A stretch of 64,000 nt of DNA. Origin: Ligustrum vulgare (lineage: Eukaryota > Streptophyta > Magnoliopsida > Lamiales > Oleaceae). Under the pieces are notes generated by a model. That model was not told where the DNA came from. It saw only the letters and a list, made by a program, of their open reading frames with translations, and searched no databases. The translations under genes were made by a program, and so were the position numbers. Positions 50,781-61,875 of the stretch are shown piece by piece. How positions within the stretch are numbered: the first letter of the stretch is position 1; the number at the start of each line of letters is the position of its first letter. The DNA is taken from the NCBI GenBank assembly GCA_963555705.1, contig OY743190.1, positions 24,001,491 through 24,065,490 of the forward strand, read 5' to 3'.

Positions 50781-51679
50781 TGTACGATGGTTCAGTTGTC
50801 TATTTTTAAATTAATAATAATTGTAGACAGTTTGATGTGAAATTGATGTGTTTGTGCTGTGATTATTGATAAGTGGTGTAGTTATCAATAATAGGGCCCT
50901 GTACATGTTGGATAAGTTCAATTTATAGTTGAGACTCTGCTAAAATTTTGGTTGGAATATTTTTATTTTTAGGGAAGATTGTAATAAGTTATTCATATTT
51001 ATTGGCACTTTAGGGCCTTTCGAACATTTTGGGCATTGGGAGGCAAGAGGGGAACACAGGAATGTTACATGGAAAAAAATTTCGGTATGAAAACTAAATT
51101 TTTGTAAGTTACAACAAATTTTTGAATTATTTTCTATTCAGTTATATAACTAACTTCAGTTTTCATTAATGTCAAAATTTCAGTGTCCTCAGCAACATGA
51201 AGGTTCCGAGTGTGGTTATTATCTTATGAGAATTATGTATGAGATAGTCAAAGCCTGTTCTCATCTTACTTCTTTAAATAAGGTATAAGTTATTGAATAC
51301 ATACTAAGAATTGTTTAATTGTGAATTTATATTTAATTTAATTTAATTGTGAAATTATAGGCATTTCAGGAATACTACCCAACGGAGGAAATCGACGAGA
51401 TTCGGAATTTATTGGCTAAGTACTTTATCAAAGAGTGTATGTAAATTTTGATTTTTTTATATTAACATGTACACATTTTTATCTAAGTAACATAATATTG
51501 TAAATATAAAACTAATTTGGAATTCAATTTATTAATTTATTTAATTTTGTTACGGATTCGTCGATTATATATATATATATATATATACATGTTGGGGGTG
51601 AAGTAGATTACGATTATGTCTATGTGAATGTAAATATAATCCATTACCCCCCATCCCTCAAAAAAAAAAAAAAAAAAAA

Positions 51680-51900
51680 AGAGTTTAGGCGTCGGTTGTT
51701 AGTTTAACAACCAACGCCTAAAGTGTCACAAAAGGAGTTAGTTGTTCATTTAACAACGGAAGCCTAAAGTTTATTTTACGCGTTGGTTTCTTATAACAAC
51801 TTATGCCTTTTGTGACACTTGAGGCGTCGGTTGACATTTTACAACCGACGCCTAAAGTTAAGTTTAGGCGTCGGCCAACAACCGACGCGAATGACTCTTT
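51680..51900. repeat. Right subterminal repeats of CACTA
   Basis: Several inverted pairs of AGGCGTCGGTTGT...ACAACCGACGCCTAAAG spaced by 20-50 bp, after a poly-A run (51660-51680). These mirror those at the left end. Confidence 0.92.
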
Positions 51901-51911
51901 CTGTTCTAGTG

Positions 51912-53342
51912 GATGAGGATGAAGATGATGCCGGACAATCAAATAGTATCCAATTTAGCACCTTATCTTCTTACATGGCAAGTAATTACATATTGAACAA
52001 TGAATTCAAGAATAAGGAGAATGTTAGAGAAGAGTCAGAAGAAGCTGCCTTCAAGTTAGAATGTGAGGATAATATTTCTGTTTACCCAAAAATTGAGGAA
52101 ATGCTTGAATCAAAGGACGATGGAATAACTGATATAGAAGAACAGCTGGACTTGGAATTGATATCATTAATACCATTTTGTACAGAATGTTAAGGAAGTT
52201 CACTAAATCAGAAATTGATATCATTCCAATAGAAGCGGTGTTAATTAGTTTCAATGGAGGAAAAAAATTAGTCAAAGGGGTGATTCCTTTAGAGATCACA
52301 GTAGGGAGTACAACAAAGACTAATGTCTTATTCAAAACAGATGGACATATCCGTCACAAAGTACTATTACGAAGAGATTGAATACATGGTTGTAATTGTA
52401 TTTCGTCACTAAATCAATGTATAGTATTCATAAATGATAAAGGTGAAGCTGGGATCGTGTAGGTTGATCAAAGTTTACCTTTTGCGGTAGAAGAAAATTC
52501 AGTAGAGCGATGCATGTACAAAGGTAATTACGAACAGGTCAGGTGGCTCAAAAAGAAGTAGAAACGCAAGAGGTTTCGCAAAGTGAAGAGTCATATTCAG
52601 TGGAGGCTCTTACTGAATTGTTTACTCAAATGAGGAAAATCAAAGTCACCTTCGAAGAGCAAGTAATTGCAAGACAATAATCCAAGAATTGTTATGTAAA
52701 ACTAATCGTCGAGTATTCTGGCCGAGATTGTAGCCCTTAAAATCAAAATAATGTTTAAGAGAAAGATTCTGAAATGAAAATAAAAGGAGAAGAAGCATTG
52801 ACATTACTAAGAAACGAAGTGGTTGTATTCGGTCTGTTGCACAACTTACAAAACGAAGTCAACAATGTAGATTGCATGGAAGAAGGAACCCCTACGGATT
52901 TGGGGTAATGTGATCAAGATTGCAAAGTCAAGGCATGCTCAGACGCAAGACCTATTAACTAAAGTAAACATTGGGGAGGAAGGAGAAGATCATCCAATCT
53001 TTATTAGCCAAATGCTCGATGAGAAGGTTAGTACCAAGTGAGTTACTTTATTAAAAGAATATAAAGATTGTATTGCTTGGGAATATAAGCAAATACCCGG
53101 TCTAGATAGAGATTCGGTAGAACATAGATTTGTTACTAAACTCAACGTTAAACCTCATAAGCAATGACCTAGGCGTTTTCCACCTAATGTATTGCCCAAA
53201 GTAAAAAAGGAAATAAAGCGATAACTAAAAGCATGTTTTGTTAGAATAGCCAGGTATGTTGAATGGTTACCTAATATTGTTCATGTCTTAAAAAAGAATG
53301 GTGAAATGAGGGTATTCATAGATTTTAGAAATCTAAATCTAG
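51912..53342 (+). pseudogene. T2 protease and start of reverse transcriptase
   Basis: Continues T2 after the CACTA. The protease region reads EIDIIPIEAVLISFNGGKKLVKGVIPLEITVGSTTKT (52210-52320), then LLRRD.IHGCNCISSLNQCIVFINDKGEAGIV, equivalent to the Tat LLGRDWIH...LHQ...NDKG block. The DNGAS active site is not seen. RT begins LLKEYKDCIAWEYKQIPGLDRDSVEHRF (53045-53130) and reaches VRIFIDFRNLNL-type RVFIDFRNLNL (about 53305-53340), where the Athila LTR cuts it. Several stops. Confidence 0.87.
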
Positions 53343-54782
53343 TGATGTGCTAAATCGCAAATGTACGATATCGCATCCAAGTAATAAAGTGGACTTTTTG
53401 AGTCCAAGTGATCGTTCCCACAAGGATTATGACTAATTACCAACGGTATTTTAATTTTCACTTTATCTGAAAGACAAGTGTTTGAGGATTTTGATTAATT
53501 AAATACTAAACTTAAAGAAAGTAAACAATTAAAAAAATGTTTTTTAAATCTACTAATGTGATTGGTAGAGCTCACGTATGTACATGAATTTCCACTCTCA
53601 GGTTTAAATTAACTCTACCTAATTAGTCAATTATGTTTTTAGATAGCAAGTTGTAATGAATAGATGCATGGAACACAAGAACTCAATCAAGATCGCAATA
53701 ACAACAAGCGCATATCTCTATCGCTCATTAAATTACCTGGTTTTATTCCTAGATCTAGATAATTAACTCACCTCTCGGATTATGAAAACGATCCATGAAA
53801 TTAATGAATTAGTGGCCAATTAATTCATGTGTTAATCACAAATTAAACCATACTCATGCAATCAATATGTAAAACTTGAACAATGCAATTAAAAGCATAA
53901 AACTACGCTACGTCGTTAATCCTAGTAAATAGTGTAGCTACTCATAAGTAAAACAATCAAAGCGTAGTAATAAACTAAACTAAAGATCATGAGTAAATTG
54001 AAGAGACAGGTAAAAGAACTCTTGCACCAAGAAACATCTTCCAGAAGTTGATCTCCTAATCTTCTCGCCTTTGCCTCCAATTGAGCCTCCAAAATCTCCA
54101 AACTTTGATGGTGAACTATGCCTCTAGAGTATTTGTGCAAAGGTCCCTTTTATTTGCATGATATGTTGCTTAAATAGAATCCCTAAGAAAGCTAGGTAAA
54201 AAATGCTAAAATCCGCGCATGGGCTTTTTGTCCCACTAGGCCGGACAACTGCATGGCCGCATAGGCATAAAGGTGGTGGCCGTGCAGTTAGATGAAAAAT
54301 GGTGCTATAAATTTGGAGATCATCACGCAGCCACCAGGTGTTGAAGCCGTGGCTGCGCAGTTGAAGCCGTTTAGCGTGTTTTCATCTTTTCCCTTCGGTT
54401 TAAGTAGGTCCCTGAACTTTATTTGCATGTGAGTTCTTCATCTTTTGATTGTAACATTTTAGTCCCTGAACTTTCAAAACTCTTCAAATTTTCTTCCAAA
54501 CTTCAATCCATCTTTAATTAAGCTCTCGAATTCTAATTTCTTCCACTTAGCTTTCATTGGAAATCCCGGTTGACAATTACAATAACAACAACCAATTTCT
54601 ACTTTTTAGCTCCAATTAGCTTCCAAACGTTCATCTTTTCCATTAATTGCTTTATTCACATGATTTTGGAATAATTTCTGAAATATAAACAAATAAACAA
54701 TAATAAGGTAGAAATTATTCGAAAATGACAACATATTTTCTAAATTTAGACATATAAATAAGTTTATAAAATACACTTATCA
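53343..54782 (-). repeat. 3' LTR of Athila C
   Basis: It is 1440 bp, minus orientation: begins TGATAAGTGTATTTTATA at 54782 and ends GCGATTTAGCACATCA at 53343. The start is preceded by the polypurine tract AGTTTGGGGTATT. Its end matches 62436-62580. Near 54210-54370 it holds repeated GGCCGTGCAGTT/GGCTGCGCAGTT words. Confidence 0.9.
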
Positions 54783-57700
54783 AATACCCCAAACTAGAAC
54801 TATTGTTCGTCCTCAAACAAATTAAAACTAAACTAACAAATAAAAATAAAAATAGTAATTATTTGGTCATGTTAACTTGTTTACCATATGCCTCAAAAAT
54901 CCCGATCATATTATACTTTAGCACAAAACTTTGAACAACACAATAAAATAGATATAGTTATCCCATGCTAGACTTTCAAGTGTATGTGTGGATAGCCAAA
55001 GTCAAACTCATTCTGATGCAAAAGTATAATCAACATTGTGTAGCTTATTGTACAAAAGCAAGCCCAAATCCCATGTGGTCAACCTATGAAGGTATAATAA
55101 TTTTCCTTACTTCGCTCATTGATTATTACAACTTATTGCTTTCCTTTCAAATCTCCAGGTTTTCATGTTTAGTGGTCTCTAAACATTTTTCATTGCATTT
55201 TTCTAAACTAGTCAGAATTAGAAATATGCATGCACAACAGATCAATGGTAAGCAATCCCTAATTCTGCATCTCTAATCTCCACAATTTTAGTCAAACAAG
55301 ACTTATACCATGCATTCATTTTTTTCTTTTTACAGACGGCTTTTTCTTTTTATTGTCCCTGTCTTTTATCATCTTTGTACAATAATTTTCTCATTTTCTT
55401 TCTATGTAACCCTTTTAGTGAGGTTTGGATCGATGACTCCCAAGCCAGTCGACTTTAGAGAACCAGGTTCATAGAACCCCTCAGGTTTATTAACCTGAGT
55501 CACAAAGGTGACAAAGAAAAGTTAAAGATGTATGATTCTCTTATGCGTAAGTCCACTCTTCCTACTTACTTTCTAATTTACTCCTATAACGAGCTTTGGG
55601 CTAATAGGTCCCAACTTAGTTGAGTTTAGGGTACCAGGTTTTAACACCCTTACAAACTTACTTGCTTGAGACAAAAAGGCTTTGAAGAATAGAATAATAT
55701 CTTCAACATTTTTTCTATTTTTATGCTGGTTATGGTTTATACATGTTGACCAAACTGCTTTAATTAAAATGTAGAACCAAGAACTACAGACCTCCAACCC
55801 ATCAATACATGTATACTCTAACCATTCCACCCCAAATAGTTTTTTGAGCTGTTTGGTTCTATTTTAGGGTTGGGATTTCTAAACATCTAAGTTTAAGGAT
55901 TAAAAGGTCATTCCTATGTTGAAGTTGCATAAATGTTCTCCAAAAATATCAATCATACTCCTACACAAGAAAAAATTAAACAATGGCCATGTGCTCGAAA
56001 AGATGAAATTCTAACATGAATAACTAGTCAAGCAAAATCATGTGTTTATGTTGTTCATTGTTCAAGTTAAAGTACAAAGTTGAACCAAATTATGTCCTAG
56101 GCAATAAACATGTCAACAAAAAATTTCAATTTTTTTATTTTTCATTTTTTATCCCAAATAATCGAATGAGTACAAAACATGACTGAGATCCCACCCCCAA
56201 ACTAGAAGTATACATTTCCCTCAATGCATGTCAAAAATATATGATCAAATAAACAAACAACATAAGAGAGGGGTTCAAGTACTTCCCGAGTTTAGAGATG
56301 CAATACAATCACTTGAAGCTTTCTTTTGATACAATTTGGATGATTTCATCCCATTCCCTTGATTTAATATGTCACAAGTATTGCGTTCCTCGCAAATAAG
56401 AGATAAGTAAAATTAGGTCACATCAATTCCATAAAAACTTAGAGGCAAACACAACCACAAACCCCAAACTAAAGATAGAGCATAAATCTAAAGTTTTGAA
56501 CATGGTTGACCACCCATATTCAGGCCTTAACATCACCATGAAAAAACAAAATTTTTCGGAGCCATCTTCAGATACATAAAATTACATAACATAGTCTATA
56601 ACATATCAAAATTTCAGATCATTTGGAGTTCAATAGGGTTGTGCAATGATGTGATAAAGTGGTCACTGGAGGTCGAAAATTAATGCACATTGCTTGCAGT
56701 GACATTGATATGGTTCCTAAGTGTGTTTCACATTCCAAATCCAAGTTTTGTGCAATGTGTTGATGTAACTCATGAGTGAATAGCTCAAAATCAGTGGTAA
56801 GCATGAATTGAAGACTGAAGTTCAAAAAGTTTTGCACAAATTCAAGGTAAAGCTCTCCTAGACATTTCATCAAACACCTAATGTGCACAAAACAAAAAAT
56901 GTTGAAATCATAGGGTTTGAAGCTTGGAGTTATCCCTAATTTTTTACCTATATTTCACAATCAACTCAAAATATAATTCCAGCCTGTTCCACAACTAAAC
57001 AATCCATAAAATCCAAGATTCCCATAAAAGCAAGAAAATTCTCAAAAATTGCAATTTTTCGAAGAAGTGAAGTGAATCATACTTTTTGGGTAGTTTATGA
57101 TGTGGTGCAAGCTCTTATGATGCTCAATTCCATGCCAAAGTGTGCAAGTTAGATGTCATGAGGGGTTGGGGTGAATTTCGGAAGAGGAAACGAGTTTGAT
57201 GTTTTTGACTTTTGAAAAATACTTGTTCCATGTTTACAAACTGCCGCAACTATGTTCCAGAGTACCGTACAGGCGGGAACCTGGTGGCCTCGCAGTGTAG
57301 ATCTAGAGACAATGCTGAATTAAATGTCCAACACGCTGCCACATGTTATGGATGGTGTGGCCGCCTGGTGATCAAAACATAACACAAAATTTTGACCTTT
57401 TTGAATTTCAAGATGGGTTTTCGACCCCTAAACACTATGTGATGCATGCCACCAACCACCTAACTACTGTTCATGTCTTAAAATAACGTGCCATACTTGT
57501 GTTCATGATTTAAAATTTACAATTTAAGCAATCAACAAATATCAAATTTTCAATGGAATGAACATGCAATGAATGCTTATATGTACCAACTATTATTTCC
57601 ATGTTTTAGGCCAAATTTCAATAATGATCATGATGCTTAAACTCTATCAAGGATGAAGCACTTATCAACTACCAAATGTGGTGTAACAAATATCATGCTA

Positions 57701-58352
57701 AATTTATAACTCAATCATGCAAATATGAACTTAAACTATGAAAGCAATTAAATCCTAAATCAAAACTAATTATAAAGGAATAAAGAAGAAAAAATAAAAA
57801 AAGGGATAGAAAATTGGGTTACCTCCCAACAATTGCTCCGTTTATAGTCTAAAGCCCAACTTTTTACCATGCATGTTCAAGGAACTCGAAATAAGGTTTT
57901 TGATGACTTTCTTTGTTTGATTGATTGAACTTACTCCAAATTGCATTGAGACTCCAAAATCTTACCTTTCCCATGTCATGTATGTTTACATCTCCACTTG
58001 ATTCAAACATCGATATGTAGACTTCAATCATGTCTTCATTGCAAATGATGAAATCAATGTTTGCCCAATTGTTGAAGTTAGAGGATTGTATTGTAAGCAC
58101 CCTTAAGTGTCTATTTTTCTGTGATCAACTCCACTTGATCCTCTTCTTTAATTGAAGTTTCCTGAAGCTCAATGTCCGGATTTTGAGCTATTGACCATGG
58201 GACTATAGCCTCTTCATGGAAGCTATTTTCTTCTAGTTGATCTACTATTTTAGGTTGCTCTTCCTTTTCTTCAGCTATTTTCAACCATTTTTTCTGACTC
58301 GTCGGATCCTTTTACTTGAATTTCTGACAACTGTTTTGGTGCAAACCCCTGC
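54783..58352 (-). other. Athila C noncoding internal region
   Basis: About 3.6 kb, no gag-pol-env recognised. A second polypurine tract (CTAGTTTGGGGGTGGGA on the minus strand) lies at about 56190-56210. An imperfect direct repeat of roughly 95 bp lies at about 55425-55520 and 55588-55685 (AGCC.ACTTAG..GAGTTTAGGG.ACCAGGTT form). GGGTTACCTCCCAACAATTG (57818-57837) resembles a junction common in Athila elements. The minus ORF at 57864-58100 has no recognised domain. Confidence 0.55.
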
Positions 58353-58357
58353 ACTAC

Positions 58358-59855
58358 TGATAAGTGTATTTTATACACTTATGTGCATGTCTAAAGTAGA
58401 ATATATTGTTGACGTATTGGAATAAGTACTATTAAATTAGTTTGTATTTGTTTACTTTTCAGAAAATATCCCAAAAGATGAAGAATGAAGCAATTGATTT
58501 GAAAAATGCACAAATGGATGTAAATTAGAGCTAAATTGAGCAGATGGGGAGTGATAACATCAACCGGGAAACCTACATGGTACCAAAGAGAAGAAATCGA
58601 AGGTTGGAGGAACTAATTGAAGGATCTGAGAGCTAAAATGGGCAAATCGAGAAGAATATAAAGTTTGGGGACTAAATCACAACAATAAGAAGTTAAGGAT
58701 CAAGGCCGCAATGAAAAGGCAGGGGCCAACTTACAAAGTCGCGAAAAGATGACCATCGCGATCGCCGGATATGAATAGGGCGATCGCGTGAAGGTTAAAA
58801 AATGAGACCCGAGAGTTTTAATGTTAGCTGCGCGATCGCTAGGGTTTGAACCAAGCGATCACGCGCTTATCCGACTTGGCTGACTGTGGGCTTTTTCTCA
58901 CGATTTTCAACATAATTCTCTCTTTCTTGACCTAGGTTTCTCCAAAACCTATATATACAACACATGAGGCATGAGATCTGGACCTTTTCCACTCGATAGA
59001 ACGAGCTACAATTGAGATTTCAACATTAAATTCTTGGAGAATCAAGCATTGCAGAGGGACGCGAATTGAAGACAATTGAAGAATCGAAACTTGGTGCAAG
59101 ATTTCCTTTCTTTATATTGTTTTTCAATGATCGTTTATTTTTATTGTTTTTGTTCTTTCATAATGATGTATAACTAATTTTAATGTTGAGATTAACGATG
59201 TAGCCTAGTTAATTATTTTAATTCCATATTCCTTTGTTTTAATGATTCAATACATGTGTTGATTTATTATTGCGTTTAATGCTTGAATGAACTAGCCACA
59301 CTTTCATGATTTAATGTGTTATTTCCATAATCCGAGAGGTGATTTAATAACATAGATCTAGGTAATCCGAGATAGAGATATACTCTTGTTATTATTGCGG
59401 TCGTGTGTGAATTCTTGTGTGTAAGACATCTAGATAAGAAATATTCGAACCCGTTGTAGAGATACAAGGTTGACTTATTTAGGTAGGATTGATTTAAACT
59501 TAAGAGAGGAATCTCAATTTGAATTAGTGAATTCGATTGAACTCATATTTAGAAAATAGAACCTGGACTTGGAATTGATTTAATTGGATAGGTGAATTCG
59601 TAAATCCCAACTACCTTACAATCGTTTTTGAAACAAAAACAAATTTGCAAATTTAATTATTTGGTTTAATTTCTTAGTTTTAGTTCACAATCACTAATTC
59701 TCTTTGTCTGTTGAAATAAAGTTTAGAACTAAAATATTTCGATAATTAATAACAGTCTCTGTGGGACGATAATCCGGACTCTAAGGTCCACTTTATTACT
59801 TCTCACGACCTGTACACTTGCGGGGATACCTTGCATCGCGAGATATCAGTGAACA
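58358..59855 (+). repeat. 5' LTR of Athila D
   Basis: It is 1498 bp, begins TGATAAGTGTATTTTATACA and ends ATCAGTGAACA. GCGATCGC occurs at 58758, 58780 and 58832, and GCGATCAC at 58855. A TATATATAC lies near 58961. Its start resembles the C LTR. Confidence 0.92.
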
Positions 59856-59860
59856 AGTTT

Positions 59861-59880
59861 TTGGCACCGCTGTCGGGGAC
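59861..59880 (+). other. Primer-binding site of Athila D (tRNA-Asp type)
   Basis: TTGGCACCGCTGTCGGGG lies five bases after the LTR. It is near-complementary to the 3' end of plant tRNA-Asp (TGGCGCCGTTGCCGGGGA), the usual Athila primer. Element C has TTGGCACTATTGTCGGGG at the same place (62413-62430, minus). Confidence 0.88.
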
Positions 59881-59999
59881 TGTTTTTATATTAATATCGA
59901 TACCCATTAGTTTTTATTTTACTTTGAACTTTATTTTGCTTATTTTTATTTTTATCTTTATTTTCAGTTTTTGTTTTTAATTATTGTTCTAATTAATTT

Positions 60000-61025
60000 A
60001 TGTTAAGAAGAACTAAATCGTGTGAATTGCTTCCTCTTGATACAAAAATTGAACGCACCTTTAGACAGAGGCGTAGACAACAGTTGGAAGCAAATCAACA
60101 AACAGATTTGGCCATGGCGGATGATAGAAATCAGAATAATCAGAATGATCTGCCAGCAGCTGTTATTGGACAGCAACAAGATCATGGCAGGAGCGTTTTG
60201 AGAGACTACATGGTTCCTCCTGTGGGGAATATTGGGACCTGTGTAGTACTGTCAGCTATACCATCCAAAAATTTCAAATGGAACCAACGCATGAATGGAG
60301 TTCCAGATGACGCTGTAAAGCTGAAATTGTTCTCATTCTCATTGGTAGACAAAGCTAAAGCTTGGTTCTATTCCTTACCTCTACACACTATCACCTCCTT
60401 TGAAATCCTGAGCCAAAAATTCGTAGATAAATTTTTCCCACCTGGCCGGATGTCAAAGCTTAGGTGTAAAATTCTGTCCTTTAGTCAACAGCCAGGGGAA
60501 TCCATTTTTGAAGCTTGGGAAAGGTTCAATGAGCTTATCAGACAGTGTCCAACCCATGGAATCACAGATTGGATTTTAGTACCGACATTCTACAATGGGT
60601 TGACAAAGGAAAATAAGAAGCACGCTGACTCAGCAGTCGGGGGATCAGTAATGGACATGACCTATGAAGAAACGTCTGAGATCTCTGAGAAGATGGCTTC
60701 AAACAGTTACCAATGGTATTCAGAGAGGTCTGCACCTAAGTCTGGGGGAGTTATTTCCGTTAATGAGATTACATCATTAAGTGCTAAACTTGATGTGTTA
60801 ACAAAGAACAAATTCAACATGGGTGTGCGGACAGTCAACTCAGTTGCAGTGAATTTTTGCCCCATGCAGCAGAGTCAAGCAAATCCAGAACAAGTCAATT
60901 TCATGGGAAACAAGCAACAGGGTGGTCCTTATTCACAAACCTACAACCCAGAATGGAAAAATCACCCCAACGTCTCCTGGTCTAATAATCAGAATGTTCA
61001 GCGTCCACCTGGTTTTCAACAATAG
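60000..61025 (+). CDS. Athila D gag, internally deleted
   Basis: The ATG at 60000 follows about 120 nt of leader. The 341-aa product has MLRRTKSCELLPLDTKIERTFRQRR at the start, YMVPPVGN (about residue 70), then DKAKAWFYSLPLHTITSFEILSQKFVDKFFPP (about 115-150), SFSQQPGESIFEAWERFNELIRQCPTHG (about 160-190) and a tail VNFMGNKQQGG. Missing: about 40 residues between SAIPSKNF and MNGVPDDA (the KPALI...LEICDTFK part), and the Cys-rich knuckle before VNFMG, leaving only a lone Cys. Stop TAG at 61023 replaces a likely CAG, since the QQQTPSQ frame continues. Gag would form the particle; this copy is unlikely to work. Confidence 0.88.
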   Translation: MLRRTKSCELLPLDTKIERTFRQRRRQQLEANQQTDLAMADDRNQNNQNDLPAAVIGQQQDHGRSVLRDYMVPPVGNIGTCVVLSAIPSKNFKWNQRMNGVPDDAVKLKLFSFSLVDKAKAWFYSLPLHTITSFEILSQKFVDKFFPPGRMSKLRCKILSFSQQPGESIFEAWERFNELIRQCPTHGITDWILVPTFYNGLTKENKKHADSAVGGSVMDMTYEETSEISEKMASNSYQWYSERSAPKSGGVISVNEITSLSAKLDVLTKNKFNMGVRTVNSVAVNFCPMQQSQANPEQVNFMGNKQQGGPYSQTYNPEWKNHPNVSWSNNQNVQRPPGFQQ

Positions 61026-61374
61026 CAGCAAACACCATCTCAGAAAACCATGGCAGAAAATATGGATATGTTAATTCAGCTGGTAAAAAGTCAGAATGGT
61101 AAAATAATGAATCAAGCAGCTAAGATTAAGAATTTGAAGAGACAAATGGGAGAGTTGGCAGTGAACAGTGCAACAAGACGGTCAGGACAGTTACCAAGCA
61201 ACACTGAAACGAAACCCTCGTGAGCATGTTAATGCAATAACAACAAGGAGCGGGGTTCAGCTATCAGAAGTTACTGTGGAGGAATATGAAAAGCAGAAGA
61301 ACCAGAAGAAAAATGTGGTGGAAGAGCAGAAAAATGAAAAAGAATAGGGGTCAACTTTAGAAACTCAAGAAAAA

Positions 61375-61875
61375 GTGGAAGAAGAAGTTCAAGTTCGACC
61401 TCTAGTCAAGGCATATGTACCTACAGTTCCATATCCACAAAGACTGAGAAAGCAAAATATGGAACAACAATTTGGGAAATTTTTGGAGATTTTCAAGAAA
61501 TTACATATAAACATCCCTTTTGTCGAAGCTTTAGCCCAAATTCCCCTCTACTTGAAATTCATGAAAGAGATGTTGTCAAACAAAAGGAAATTGGTTGATC
61601 ATGAAACCAATGTCAATTTAATGCCTTTGTGTGTGTACAGGAAATTAGGTTTGGGGGATCCTAAACAAACAAATATCACGTTGAAGCTTGCCAACAGATG
61701 TATACAGTACCTATATGGGATAGTGGAGAACGTGATTGTGAAAGTGGACAAGTTCTTCTTTCCAGTTGACTTTGTGATCCTTGATATGGAAGAAGACTCT
61801 CAGATGCCCCTGATATTTGGAAGCCCATTTCTTGCTAGGGGACGAGCTCTTATAGACATTGGAAAAAAGCAATTT
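61375..61875 (+). pseudogene. Athila D gag end and protease remnant
   Basis: Reads PYPQRLRKQNMEQQFGKFLEIFKKLHINIPFVEALAQ, then KFMKEMLSNKRKLVDHET joined to NVNLMPLCVYRKLGLGDPKQTNITL, VKVDKFFFPVDFVILDMEEDSQMPLIFGSPFLARGRALIDI. The usual stretch between DHE and NLMPL, about 50 residues including the DLGAS active site, is deleted, so the protease has no catalytic Asp. The open frame runs on into the 3' LTR to 62001, but those last 40 or so residues are LTR, not protein of the family. Confidence 0.88.

Larger units (their letters stand above)
40480..51444 (+). pseudogene. CACTA-encoded Ulp1/C48 cysteine protease, split by copia G
   Basis: The N-terminal part reads WLNISVLQVF and YLHGLCEEFGVKSIGFMCPS (40590-40660). 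After the copia insertion, a degraded MLDKF segment appears near 50910, then TWKKIS (51060), the catalytic block CPQQHEGSECGYYLMRIMYEI (51184-51250) with the nucleophile Cys, and AFQEYYPTEEIDEIRNLLAKY ending at TAA 51442-51444. Ulp1-like domains at the C-terminus of the second ORF are common in plant CACTA elements. They are thought to act on SUMO-like conjugates, but their role in transposition is not settled. The His-Trp segment expected before MLD appears mutated. Confidence 0.82.
31724..51911 (+). mobile_element. CACTA (En/Spm) DNA transposon, 20.2 kb with nested insertions
   Basis: The left end is CACTAGTACAGAATTACC. The right end, reversed, is CACTAGAACAGAAAGAG. A perfect 3-bp duplication GAT flanks it (31721-31723 and 51912-51914), and the sequence on both sides joins into T2 gag-pol. 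Subterminal GGCGTCGGTT/AACCGACGCC repeats lie inside both ends. Removing two solo LTRs and a copia element leaves about 6.2 kb. Coding content in order: leader, DUF4218, DUF4216, TNP-like ORF, Ulp1/C48 protease. The Transposase_21 (DDE) part expected before DUF4218 is not found, so the copy appears non-autonomous. Confidence 0.93.
29278..53342 (+). mobile_element. Second Tat-lineage element T2, split by CACTA and cut by Athila
   Basis: The pieces 29278-31723 and 51912-53342 form one Ty3/gypsy Tat element: LTR/leader, PBS-like site, gag, protease and start of RT. The CACTA transposon at 31724-51911 duplicated GAT between them. At 53343 a minus-strand Athila element enters in the RT, and the rest of T2 lies outside the window. 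The 5' LTR start was not located. Confidence 0.82.

Noticed and set aside
51660..51680. Poly-A run as the tail of a retroposed gene or SINE
   Set aside because: It is inside the CACTA right end, directly before the subterminal repeats, with no duplication or upstream retroposon.
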